Shown: one piece after another, positions 36,530 through 44,831 of the stretch
How the letters are laid out: each line of letters opens with the position of its first letter
Position numbering within the stretch: position 1 is the first letter of the stretch
Assembly: GCF_014196835.1 (NCBI RefSeq)
Contig: NZ_JACIEK010000008.1
Span: 62,001-126,000, forward strand
Source: Aureimonas pseudogalii
Lineage (GTDB): Bacteria > Pseudomonadota > Alphaproteobacteria > Rhizobiales > Rhizobiaceae
Length of the DNA: 64,000 nt
Direction: 5' to 3'
Position numbers and translations under genes: made by a program
Notes under the pieces: model-generated
The model's database searches: none
The model's input: the letters and a program-made list of their open reading frames with translations, nothing else
What the model was told of the DNA's origin: nothing

Positions 36530-37426
36530 ATGACTGAATTTTCTCACGACGTTTTCGCAAGTTCCCACGAAGGCCTGCGGTGCGCCTTCGGTGAACGGTT
36601 CTGGACCCTCGCCCATGGCCGCCGGCTGCGTCTTGGACCGCGCGCCGTCCTGATGGGCATCCTCAACGTGACGCCCGACAGCTTCTCCGATGGCGGCCGG
36701 TTCGCAGGCGATCCCGAACGAGCCGAGGAGGCTGCGCACGCGATGGTCGAGGCGGGCGCCGAGATTGTCGACGTCGGCGGCGAGTCCACCCGTCCTGGTG
36801 CCGATCCGGTCTCGCCGGCCGAGGAGCAGCGCCGTGTCCTGCCCGTGATCGAGCGGTTGGCGGCAGCTGGACGCTGCCTCGTTTCGGTGGACACCTATCG
36901 CGCCGAGACCGCGGCGCTGGCCGTCGCCGCCGGCGCGCATATCGTGAACGACGTGTGGGGCCTGCAGCGGGACGCCGGCATGGCCACGCTGGCCGCCCGC
37001 ACCGGCGTCGGGCTGTGCATCATGCACACCGGCCGCGAGCGCGAGAAGCTCGCCGACGTGATCGACGACCAGTTCGCGTTCCTTGGTCGGTCGTTGAGGC
37101 TGGCAAGCGACGCTGGCATTTCCGCTGATCGCATCGTGCTCGACCCGGGGTTCGGCTTTGCCAAGGATACGACCGAGAACCTTCGCCTGATGATGCGATG
37201 TGCCGAGCTGCACGCGCTCGGCTACCCGCTTCTGGTCGGGACCTCGCGCAAGCGCTTCGTCCGGGCCGGGCTGCGGGACGAACGCGGCGTCGATCACGCC
37301 ACCGCGGCGACCAGCGTCCTCCTGCGCGAGCGCGGCGCAGCGATCTTCAGGGTCCACGACGTCGCGGCCAACCGCGATGCGCTGGCTCTGGTCGACGCCG
37401 CACTCGCCGTGGGGGAGGCGAAGTGA
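36530..37426 (+). CDS. folP: Dihydropteroate synthase
   Basis: Joins p-aminobenzoate to the pterin diphosphate in folate synthesis. The 298-residue protein contains 'GILNVTPDSFSDGGRF', 'DVGGESTRPGA', 'NDVWGLQ' and the phosphate-site 'GTSRKRF'. The ATG at 36530 gives a short N-terminal extension before the barrel. The stop overlaps the GTG of folK by 4 bp. Confidence 0.95.
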   Translation: MTEFSHDVFASSHEGLRCAFGERFWTLAHGRRLRLGPRAVLMGILNVTPDSFSDGGRFAGDPERAEEAAHAMVEAGAEIVDVGGESTRPGADPVSPAEEQRRVLPVIERLAAAGRCLVSVDTYRAETAALAVAAGAHIVNDVWGLQRDAGMATLAARTGVGLCIMHTGREREKLADVIDDQFAFLGRSLRLASDAGISADRIVLDPGFGFAKDTTENLRLMMRCAELHALGYPLLVGTSRKRFVRAGLRDERGVDHATAATSVLLRERGAAIFRVHDVAANRDALALVDAALAVGEAK

Positions 37427-37950
37427 CGCACGCCTATCTCAGCCTCGGCGGCAATCTCGGTGACCCCAGGCGGCAAATGGCGGAGGCTCTGCAGGTGCTG
37501 GAAGCCGAGCCGGGTCACTCGGTCCTCGCTGTCTCGCCGCTCTATCGCACGCCCCCCTGGGGCAAGACCGACCAGCCGGACTTCCTCAATGCCTGCGCGG
37601 CGATTTTCACGACGCTGTCGCCGACGGCGTTTCTCACGCTGTGTCTTGATGTCGAGCGACTGCTGCATCGGCGCCGCGGTGTGCGATGGGGGCCGCGCAC
37701 CATCGATCTCGACATTCTCGACTTCGGCGGCCAAATCGTCGCGGAGGAGGCATTGCAGCTGCCGCACCCCCGCATGCTGGGCCGGGCGTTCGTGCTCCTG
37801 CCGCTGTCGCGCATTGCCCCGGACCTGCGGATCGCCGGGCGAACGATCGACTCGTGGCTGGCGGAAGTGCCGCAGGACGGGATCGAGATCGCGGACGAGG
37901 CGAGCGACTGGTGGCGGCCGCCGCTCAGTCCGCCAGCGATGCCCGCTTGA
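37423..37950 (+). CDS. folK: 6-hydroxymethyl-7,8-dihydropterin pyrophosphokinase
   Basis: Transfers pyrophosphate from ATP to hydroxymethyl-dihydropterin, giving the substrate of FolP. The 175-residue product has 'YLSLGGNLGDP', 'LYRTPPWGKTDQPDFLNACA' and 'WGPRTIDLDIL' with the metal-binding Asp pair. It starts at a GTG coupled to folP. No folB lies between, unlike several rhizobia. The last 26 bases overlap the 3' end of the convergent secreted-protein gene. Confidence 0.94.
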   Translation: MTHAYLSLGGNLGDPRRQMAEALQVLEAEPGHSVLAVSPLYRTPPWGKTDQPDFLNACAAIFTTLSPTAFLTLCLDVERLLHRRRGVRWGPRTIDLDILDFGGQIVAEEALQLPHPRMLGRAFVLLPLSRIAPDLRIAGRTIDSWLAEVPQDGIEIADEASDWWRPPLSPPAMPA

Positions 37951-38458
37951 CGCTGGCGTCGCGCTTCAGATTCATGCCGATCACCGGCACGAGTTCGTCG
38001 GCGACCTGCACCGAGATGGTGATGTTCAGCTTGTCGGGATCGACGAGGCGGGCGACCATCGCGCCCTTCAACTGCTTGCGGTCAAGGCCGACCACGACCC
38101 GATTGCCGTCGACGTCGCCGGAGATGATGTCGAGGCCCTTGCCCTTGGAGCCGTCGAGGAAGGCGCCCTTGTAGGACGAGCCACCCTTCGTGAACTTTGC
38201 CGACATCGGCTGCGAGAACATGCCGACCCGGCATGTGCCGTCGAGCGCCATGCCGACATCCGTCGACGGCTTCTCGCCGCTAAGGTCGCAGACGAACTTC
38301 GTTCCCTTGTACTTGCCGGCGACGATCTCTCCGGGGCCCGTCCAGCGGCCGAAGACGGTCTGGAAGAAAGCTTCGTCCTTGTCGGCGGCAGCGGCCGAGC
38401 CGCAGGCCGCCGCAACGGCGAGGGAGAGCGACAGGGCGGTCAGGAGCGGTCGGATCAT
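37925..38458 (-). CDS. Small secreted protein (paralogue of the one at 56952-57470)
   Basis: A 177-residue protein with a signal peptide ending near 'GSAAAA' (about residue 24). The mature domain has 'FGRWTGPGEI', 'FVCDLSGEKPS', 'LDGTCRVGMF' and regularly spaced Gly, suggesting a beta-barrel or lipocalin-like fold. The same series of motifs occurs in the product at 56952-57470. The two conserved Cys may bond. Function unknown. Confidence 0.72.
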   Translation of the reverse strand: MIRPLLTALSLSLAVAAACGSAAAADKDEAFFQTVFGRWTGPGEIVAGKYKGTKFVCDLSGEKPSTDVGMALDGTCRVGMFSQPMSAKFTKGGSSYKGAFLDGSKGKGLDIISGDVDGNRVVVGLDRKQLKGAMVARLVDPDKLNITISVQVADELVPVIGMNLKRDASVKRASLAD

Positions 38459-38568
38459 GGAGAAAACCGTTCGGGCGAGGAGGCGGGTGCGTTGCTTCCT
38501 TTATCCGCTCGATTGGTTAACCGATCCTTTTCGATGGCGCCCTGAAGAGGCGCGCCGACACAGGTGGA

Positions 38569-39630
38569 TCACGGCGCACGGCCGTTCTCGTTGCGGCCGA
38601 ACTGCGTGAGATCGTTCAGGAAGTCGCCGATTCGCGGACGCTGGACGGAGAGGAACGGCAGCGGCCGGCAGAGGTCCATCGCCGCCAGTCCGATCCGGGC
38701 GGTGAGAAGGCCGTTGACGACGCCCTCGCCGAGCTTGGCCGAGAGCTTCGTCGCCAGTCCATGACCCACGACCTGCTGGATCAGACTGTCGCCGACCGCG
38801 ATCGACCCCGTCACGGCGAGATGCGCCAGAACGTCGCGGGTCAGTCGGACGAGCCCGATCGTGCCGGGGCGGGCGCCGTAGAGCTCGGAGATCGCACGCA
38901 CGAGACGGATCGTCTCGAAGAACACGAAGGCGAGATCGACGATGGCGCGCGGGCTGACGGCAGTGACCACCGAGACGCGCTTCGACGCTGCGAGCACAAG
39001 TGCCCGAGCGCGCGCATCGAGCGGCAGCAGAAGCTCGCGCTCCGCGAGCGTCACGAGATCGCGACCATCGATCACGTCGTCGCGCGTCGCGGCCAGTCTC
39101 TCGCGGCCACGCGCGCTCTCGGGCCGGGAGGCGAGAAGCGCCACGAGGCGGGAGACGACGTCGCGCGCGTCGCGCGCCGAATCGCTCTCGTAGGCCGCGG
39201 CCCCGTCCAGCCGTTCTCGTTCGACCCGGTTGAGCTTGACGATACCGCGGATCTCGCGTCCAGCGATGCCGAAAAGTCCGACGAGGGCGAGCCCCGTGAC
39301 GCCGACGGCCATCCAGCCGAGCCAGTCGGCGCGCGTGAAGAGATCGCGCACGAAATCGTCGATCGCCAGGCCCGTGACGAGCGACACGAGCACGCCGAGC
39401 GCGCCCATCAGCAGGCGGCCGAACGAGAACGGGCGCCGGGCGTGGCGGCGGGCGGGCTCGGCGTCGAGCGTCGCCATCGCCTCGGTCTCGAACCCTTCGT
39501 CGGCGGCGATCTCGATGCGCCCGAGGTCGCCGAAGGCCCGCGGCATGCGCGGCGGCTCGGGGGCAGCGGTTGTCGTCGGCGGTGGATCGATCCGGAAGGC
39601 GGCGGGGCGGCGGGGCGGGAGGTCGCTCAT
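38569..39630 (-). CDS. ycjF: YcjF-family membrane protein (DUF697/TIGR01620)
   Basis: A 353-residue inner-membrane protein. A Pro-rich cytoplasmic N-terminus precedes two membrane helices (about residues 95-115 and 125-147), then a helical DUF697 domain with 'GLVRLTRDVLAHLAVTG' and 'GEGVVNGLLTARIGLAAMDLCRPLP'. It always pairs with the YcjX GTPase-like protein; both belong to the phage-shock/envelope stress set in enterobacteria. The start overlaps the ycjX stop by 4 bp. Confidence 0.9.
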   Translation of the reverse strand: MSDLPPRRPAAFRIDPPPTTTAAPEPPRMPRAFGDLGRIEIAADEGFETEAMATLDAEPARRHARRPFSFGRLLMGALGVLVSLVTGLAIDDFVRDLFTRADWLGWMAVGVTGLALVGLFGIAGREIRGIVKLNRVERERLDGAAAYESDSARDARDVVSRLVALLASRPESARGRERLAATRDDVIDGRDLVTLAERELLLPLDARARALVLAASKRVSVVTAVSPRAIVDLAFVFFETIRLVRAISELYGARPGTIGLVRLTRDVLAHLAVTGSIAVGDSLIQQVVGHGLATKLSAKLGEGVVNGLLTARIGLAAMDLCRPLPFLSVQRPRIGDFLNDLTQFGRNENGRAP

Positions 39631-41072
39631 GTCAGCCGGTCCCCGATCAGGAACTGCAGGGCGCGGTCGAGCCGGACATGGGGCAACGACAGCTTGATGC
39701 CGTCTTCGGTTCGCTCCACACGGGGCGGGCGGAAGCGAACGAAGGTGACGGGATCGAGCGCCGGCCCGCCACGCAGCAGGCGCGAGACGTCGGCCGGAAG
39801 ATCGCCGGGAAACACCGCCGTCTCCGTCTCGCCGTCGAAGCGCTCGCCGCCGATCGTCTCGCCCACCATCGGCGTTCCCACGATCACCGGCAGGGTGCGC
39901 CCCCCGTCCGGGACGGTTCCCTCGCGCGTTGCGCGGATGGCCGCCATCGCGACGATCTCGGTGGCGGCGCCGGAGAAGCGGGCGCGTTCGATCGCCTTGT
40001 CGACGAGCCGCCGCACGATGGCCTCGAGCTTGGGATGACTCTCGCGGTGCAGATGGTCGGCCTTCGTCGCGCCCACGAGAATGCGGTCGATGCGCCGCGT
40101 CAGCAGCGAGCCGAGCCAACTCGCCCGGCCCGGCCGGAAGCATTCGAGAATGTCACTGAGCGCCATCTCCAGGTCGGCCACGGCATCAGGCCCGGCGTTG
40201 ATCGCCTGCAGGGCGTCCACGAGGAGGATCTGCCGGTCGAGCCGGGCGAAGTGGTCGCGGAAGAAGGGCTTCACGACCACCGTCTTGTAGGCCTCGTATC
40301 GGCGGGCATGCACGGCGGCGAAGCTGCCCTTCGGGTAGACGCGGCCGGGCTCGACGGGGAGCGGCGCGAAGGTGAGCGCCGGCGAGCCTTCGAGGTCGCC
40401 GGGCATCAGGAAGCGCCCGGGCGGTAGAGTCGAGAGCGCCGTCTTGTCCTGTCGGCAGGCGCGCAGGTAGTCGGCGAAGGCCTGCGAAAGGCGCAGGCTC
40501 GTCGCCTCGTCGGCGGGGTCGTCCAGCGGCACGGCGTCGGCGACGGCGAGATAGGCCGCGGCCATCGACGCGCGCGCCGGCAGCCGTGCCCGCTCCAGCG
40601 ATTCGCGTGAGAAGGTCGCGAAGTCCTTATCGAGGAGCGGCAGGTCGAGAAGCCATTCGCCGGGATAGTCGACGATGTCGAGCGAGAGCCGGCCCGGCGA
40701 GAAGAGGCGCGACCAACCGGACGCCGACTCGTATTCGATGGTCAGGCGCAGTTCCGAGATGGCGCGCGTCGATTGCGGCCAGACACGATCTTCGAGAACG
40801 GCGCGGATATGCTCCTCGTACTGGAAGCGCGGCACCGCGTCGTCCGGCTGTTCCTCCAGGTAGGTTCGGCTGATGCGCCCGGAATTTTGCGCCTCCAGCA
40901 TCGGCAACCGCCCGCCATGCAGCAGGTTGTGGACGAGCGATGTGATGAACACCGTCTTGCCGGCGCGAGACAGGCCGGCGACCCCCAGGCGAAGGGTCGG
41001 ATGGAACAGGCCGGCGCCGCGATCGGTGAGATTGTCGAGGGCGATCCGCGCTTCGTCGGCGAAGGACGTCAT
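39627..41072 (-). CDS. ycjX: YcjX-family P-loop protein (DUF463)
   Basis: A 481-residue predicted nucleotide-binding protein. The P-loop is 'GLSRAGKTVFITSLVHNLL' near residue 32. 'DIVDYPGEWLLDLPLL' is the Walker B/G3-like region, and 'VGATKADHLH' resembles the G4 motif. Family members are stress-associated and act with YcjF at the inner membrane. Gene order ycjX-ycjF with a 4-bp overlap supports a two-gene operon. Confidence 0.93.
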   Translation of the reverse strand: MTSFADEARIALDNLTDRGAGLFHPTLRLGVAGLSRAGKTVFITSLVHNLLHGGRLPMLEAQNSGRISRTYLEEQPDDAVPRFQYEEHIRAVLEDRVWPQSTRAISELRLTIEYESASGWSRLFSPGRLSLDIVDYPGEWLLDLPLLDKDFATFSRESLERARLPARASMAAAYLAVADAVPLDDPADEATSLRLSQAFADYLRACRQDKTALSTLPPGRFLMPGDLEGSPALTFAPLPVEPGRVYPKGSFAAVHARRYEAYKTVVVKPFFRDHFARLDRQILLVDALQAINAGPDAVADLEMALSDILECFRPGRASWLGSLLTRRIDRILVGATKADHLHRESHPKLEAIVRRLVDKAIERARFSGAATEIVAMAAIRATREGTVPDGGRTLPVIVGTPMVGETIGGERFDGETETAVFPGDLPADVSRLLRGGPALDPVTFVRFRPPRVERTEDGIKLSLPHVRLDRALQFLIGDRLT

Positions 41073-41159
41073 GAAGGGGTGGCGACTTTCGGTCGAGGAA
41101 GAGGAAGTCTCATATAGTTGCCGTGGCGCTCTGCCGACAGGTGTCCGACGGCTTCGATC

Positions 41160-41648
41160 TCACGGTCGCCAGATCTCGCTCAACCGCCATGCCCCTTCAT
41201 CGTCGCCGACGGGTTCGTGATGCAGCGTCAGCCAGTTCGCCGTGCCGATCCCGTCTTGCAGGCTCGATTCGACGGTGGGCGCCAGCGAGTCGACGAGTTC
41301 TTCGAGCGTCGGATTGTGGCCGACGAGAAGAACGCTCCCGGGCGCAGATCGAAGGGCGGAGAAATAAGCGTCGACACCCTCGGCATAGAGCGCATCCGAC
41401 CACTCGACGGTGAAGCCGTTGGGCAGCGCGGGGCGGATGAGATCGAAGGTCTCCACCGCACGTGTCGCCGTCGAACAGACGACACGATCGACTGCTCTCG
41501 GCCTCGCGGCGAGTTCCCCCGCCAGCCGGGTGGCCTCGCGGCGTCCGCGTTCGTCCAGCGGGCGCTGATGATCGCGCTGTCCCGGCTCCGCCCAGGACGA
41601 ATGCGCGTGCCTCAGAAGGTGAAGATGCGTCGTCATCGTTGGGCCCAT
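41160..41648 (-). CDS. SixA-like histidine phosphatase
   Basis: A 162-residue histidine-phosphatase-superfamily protein with the RHG-type 'LHLLRHAHSSW', the 'STATRAVETFD' arginine motif and the second catalytic His in 'VLLVGHNPTLEEL'. This is the SixA pattern (phosphohistidine phosphatase; E. coli SixA acts on the nitrogen PTS protein NPr). The start could be 41651 (GTG), 41648 or 41636; the middle ATG follows GAGAG. Confidence 0.85.
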   Translation of the reverse strand: MGPTMTTHLHLLRHAHSSWAEPGQRDHQRPLDERGRREATRLAGELAARPRAVDRVVCSTATRAVETFDLIRPALPNGFTVEWSDALYAEGVDAYFSALRSAPGSVLLVGHNPTLEELVDSLAPTVESSLQDGIGTANWLTLHHEPVGDDEGAWRLSEIWRP

Positions 41649-41939
41649 CACGCTCTCGATCGATCGAAGGGAAAAAGGGCGGCCAGCGGACCCGAAGACG
41701 ACGACGTCCCGCTACGCCCTTCAATCTGCACGCGATGCCTTCGGGCCCGGTTTCGCGTTTGACAAGAAGGCGGCGCCCCGACGCTCCGCGCCCTCCAGAG
41801 GGTGTTCGCTTTGCGGAAAGGCAAGCGCCTGTCGAGGCTTACGCGAGGGGTGCGACGCGGGACCATGCGGTTTTTCGAGCCTTGTTCACGGTTTCCTCCC
41901 CCGCTATAAGCACCGCGACGGCGATCTTGGAGGAAGCAT

Positions 41940-42356
41940 ATGAGCGAAACCCGACCGATCGGAACGGGGCTTCCCGAGGACGGGCCGTTCATGAACGATC
42001 GCCAGAAGGAATATTTCCGCAAGAAGCTGCTCGCCTGGAAGGCCGACATTCTACGGGAATCACGCGAGACGCTCGATGCTCTCGCCAACGAAAGCTCGAA
42101 CCAGGCGGACGCCGCCGACCGTGCGTCATCCGAAACCGATCGGGCCATCGAACTGCGGGCGAGGGACCGCCAGCGCAAGCTGATCGCCAAGATCGACGCG
42201 GCGATCGAGCGGATCGACGACGGCAGCTACGGCTATTGCGAGGAGACGGGCGAGCCCATCAGCTTGCGGCGGCTCGATGCGCGGCCAATCGCGACCATGT
42301 CCCTCGAAGCTCAGGAACGTCACGAGCGGCGCGAAAAGGTCTACCGCGACGAGTAG
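41940..42356 (+). CDS. dksA: RNA polymerase-binding factor DksA
   Basis: Acts with ppGpp on RNA polymerase in the stringent response. The 138-residue protein has the coiled-coil with 'NQADAADRASSETDRAIELR' (the tip Asp pair is kept) and the zinc-finger region 'GYCEETGEPISLRRLDARPI'. Only the first of four zinc-binding Cys remains; the others are replaced (TG, and MS in 'ATMSLEAQ'). This cysteine-poor form is common in alphaproteobacteria. GGAGGAAGC lies upstream of the ATG. Confidence 0.93.
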   Translation: MSETRPIGTGLPEDGPFMNDRQKEYFRKKLLAWKADILRESRETLDALANESSNQADAADRASSETDRAIELRARDRQRKLIAKIDAAIERIDDGSYGYCEETGEPISLRRLDARPIATMSLEAQERHERREKVYRDE

Positions 42357-42751
42357 TGTCGCCGGTTCGTCACCGCGCCGATCTTGCCTCCCAGCTCATG
42401 CAGCCTCCCATCGAAGCTCGATGCGGAGGCTTTTTCATGGGCGGAGGTTGCCGGCATGGGACAGGCTCGGACCGTGAGACGGCGGAACGGTGATCGACCG
42501 AACCGATAGCCGATGCGACGCGTTCCGTCCGATGACGGCCAGCACGAGCGTCTAGCTGTCGTCGCCGGCGGCCCATCGAAACCATGATGGTGACGCTCAG
42601 AAGGATCAGGCCACCCACGCGGGTTCATCAACCGGCGTGCGACCTGTTCATTCGCCTCGCGCCAGACCTTGGCACCGGGAAAGGCACTGGCGACCTGTGC
42701 TGTCGTAGTCGCTCTTACCCCAGCGTCCAGTCGCCCCTTCGCTCTCATCTC
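42357..42751. other. Intergenic region after dksA
   Basis: About 395 bp between dksA and the convergent FliO-like gene. Apart from the dksA terminator I see no gene or repeat. Short frames here lack starts and domain signals. Confidence 0.4.
42402..42435 (+). terminator. Terminator of dksA
   Basis: AGCCTCC (42402-42408) pairs with GGAGGCT (42425-42431), with an inner ATCGA/TCGAT helix, followed by a T run. Confidence 0.85.
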
Positions 42752-44581
42752 TCAGCGCCGGTCAGAAACGTCGATCGTGAAGTCGTGCAACAGACGCTCC
42801 ATCTCCTCCTCGAGCGTCAGGGGGCGCGTCTCCGCTGCTTCAGCGTCACGTTCGCTTGAGGAATCGGTCGCCTCCGCGGACTTCGGCGTCGCAACCGGGT
42901 CCACCCGAGGCGTATCCACGTCGTTCGCGCGGGCGGATGCCACCGCTGATGCTGCAGGCGCCGCCGGTACGGGAGGGGCGATCGGCGTCGTCGGAACGGG
43001 CCGTGGTTCGGTCACAGTTGGCACCGTAGTGCGCCGCTCCTGGATCGTCGTCGCGAAGCTGCGAACCGACAATGGCTGACGGCTATCCGGTTCGGACGAC
43101 GGCGTGGATGCGACCGGTGCGGGAACCGCAGAGGCGCCCGCGGGAGCCGAATTGCTCGTGCCGGGCGCTGCCGGGAAGGGCGCCGGACCGCTACGGCTTG
43201 GCGCCGGCACAGCGCGAGCGGGTTCGGCGCGTGCCTCCGAAGCCGGTGCGGCGTCCGCTCTCGGAGCCTCGATGAACGAGGTCGTGACGGGAATCGGATC
43301 GCTTGAACCCGCCGATGTCGGAGCACGTTCCAACGGCATGGTTTCGGGCGTCGCGGCGCGTACGTTACCGGGCGTCGTCGCCGTTGCGGGCGACCAGAGC
43401 GAACGCGGGGATGCGGGGGGCGCTGGGGGCGCCGGTTCCGGGCGCTGCAACGGCGGCAAGGGGAGGGTTGGTGCACGGACCGGCACGGGCAGGGTTGGAG
43501 TCGCCATCGAGCGCGGCGCGGTGGGAGATGTCTGCGCTGTGGCCGTGGGAGCAGGCGGGAGAACCGGGCTCGCGATCGAAGCCGACGGTTCGGGTCGTGT
43601 CTGCGCTGTCACCGCCGGCGAAGAGACTGTCGGGCGCGCTGGAGAGGTCGGCAGAACGGGCGAAGCGAAGATCACCGGTGCAGGAGCGCCGCCCGCGTCG
43701 CCGCGGGAACGCAGATCCTCGACCGGCTCGGCTGCGCGGGTCGATGGGTTGACGCCGTCCTGTTTCGGCGGCGACCGATCCTGCGGCTCCGGGTTCGCCA
43801 TCATCCAGGCAGGCCGCGCGTCGGCTGGGGCCCGGCGTCCAATGTCCGACGGTGGCGTTGGATCGGTTTCCGGCGATCGCATCGCCGCGCCGCCCGGCGG
43901 CTGCGGAATTTCGCGAGTGGGCTTCGAGGGAAGACTTACGTCATCGCCGCGCCCGGGCAGGGTGGGGGTGGGAAAGAGACTGTCGGGCTCGCCGGACCGC
44001 GTGCCCTCGTCGCCGCGCGGCGCCGAGGGTGCATCGACGAGCGGTTCGACCCGCGCGGCGGCTCGCTGGCGGGAAGCGGTGGTCTCGCGCGGGCTGATGG
44101 AAACCGGCAAGACTGTTTCGGCGAGCGGCAGATCGACGACGGGCGCGAGCGTATCGGACGAGGACACCGCGGGAACGCGGCGCGGCGGTACGGGCGCGGC
44201 CACCCGATCGGCTGGAGCGTCGCGGGCGACTTCGGGCTCGCGGCGCGGCGCGGCGCCATCGACACGCGGCCGGCGCGCAACCTGGCCCCGTAGAATCGTC
44301 GGCTCGACCACCAGATCGTTCTGCCCGCCGATGAGAAGCAGGTGCTCCACCTCGTCGCGCCGCACGAGAACCAGCTTTCGCTTGGGATCGATCGCCGTCA
44401 CGTCCAGAACTGCCAGACGCGGAGCGCGCGAACGGCTTCCGATGCCGCCGGTGCCGGAGAAGACGCGTTTCGCCAGACCGATGAGGACCAGTGCGAGCAG
44501 AATGACCACGGCCGCGGCCAGGATCACCGAGACCACCGGCGCCAGATTTTCGCCAACAACGCCGGCAAGCCACTCACGCAT
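42752..44581 (-). CDS. FliO-like membrane protein with long Pro/Ala-rich tail
   Basis: A 609-residue protein. The first 100 residues are FliO-like: a membrane helix (about 12-38) followed by 'RLAVLDVTAIDPKRKLVLVR' and 'HLLLIGGQNDLVVE', the FliO fold that assists flagellar type III export. Residues 110-570 are Pro/Ala/Thr/Arg-rich and probably disordered. The last 25 are acidic and helical ('LTLEEEMERLLHDFTID'). It is divergent from cckA. Flagellar function is inferred from the N-terminal domain only; no other flagellar gene is in the window. Confidence 0.75.
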   Translation of the reverse strand: MREWLAGVVGENLAPVVSVILAAAVVILLALVLIGLAKRVFSGTGGIGSRSRAPRLAVLDVTAIDPKRKLVLVRRDEVEHLLLIGGQNDLVVEPTILRGQVARRPRVDGAAPRREPEVARDAPADRVAAPVPPRRVPAVSSSDTLAPVVDLPLAETVLPVSISPRETTASRQRAAARVEPLVDAPSAPRGDEGTRSGEPDSLFPTPTLPGRGDDVSLPSKPTREIPQPPGGAAMRSPETDPTPPSDIGRRAPADARPAWMMANPEPQDRSPPKQDGVNPSTRAAEPVEDLRSRGDAGGAPAPVIFASPVLPTSPARPTVSSPAVTAQTRPEPSASIASPVLPPAPTATAQTSPTAPRSMATPTLPVPVRAPTLPLPPLQRPEPAPPAPPASPRSLWSPATATTPGNVRAATPETMPLERAPTSAGSSDPIPVTTSFIEAPRADAAPASEARAEPARAVPAPSRSGPAPFPAAPGTSNSAPAGASAVPAPVASTPSSEPDSRQPLSVRSFATTIQERRTTVPTVTEPRPVPTTPIAPPVPAAPAASAVASARANDVDTPRVDPVATPKSAEATDSSSERDAEAAETRPLTLEEEMERLLHDFTIDVSDRR

Positions 44582-44831
44582 ATAAACTTCCTCCGAAGAG
44601 CGCCGCTCGCTCCGCTTGACGGCGGCGAGCGGCGGTCCGTATTTCCTGATAGGGTGAAGGCCGATCCGGTCCAGCGCCAGGTCAGCTTCCGTCCCTACTT
44701 CCGATTCGTATCATGTCGGACGACGTCATCCGGCGCAAATCCGACAGATTCTCGTGCGTTTGGCGCCCCACGCTCGTATTCCTTTCGCTCGTTAACCGAA
44801 AGGGCGGATTCCGGCGCATGGAGCATCACCT

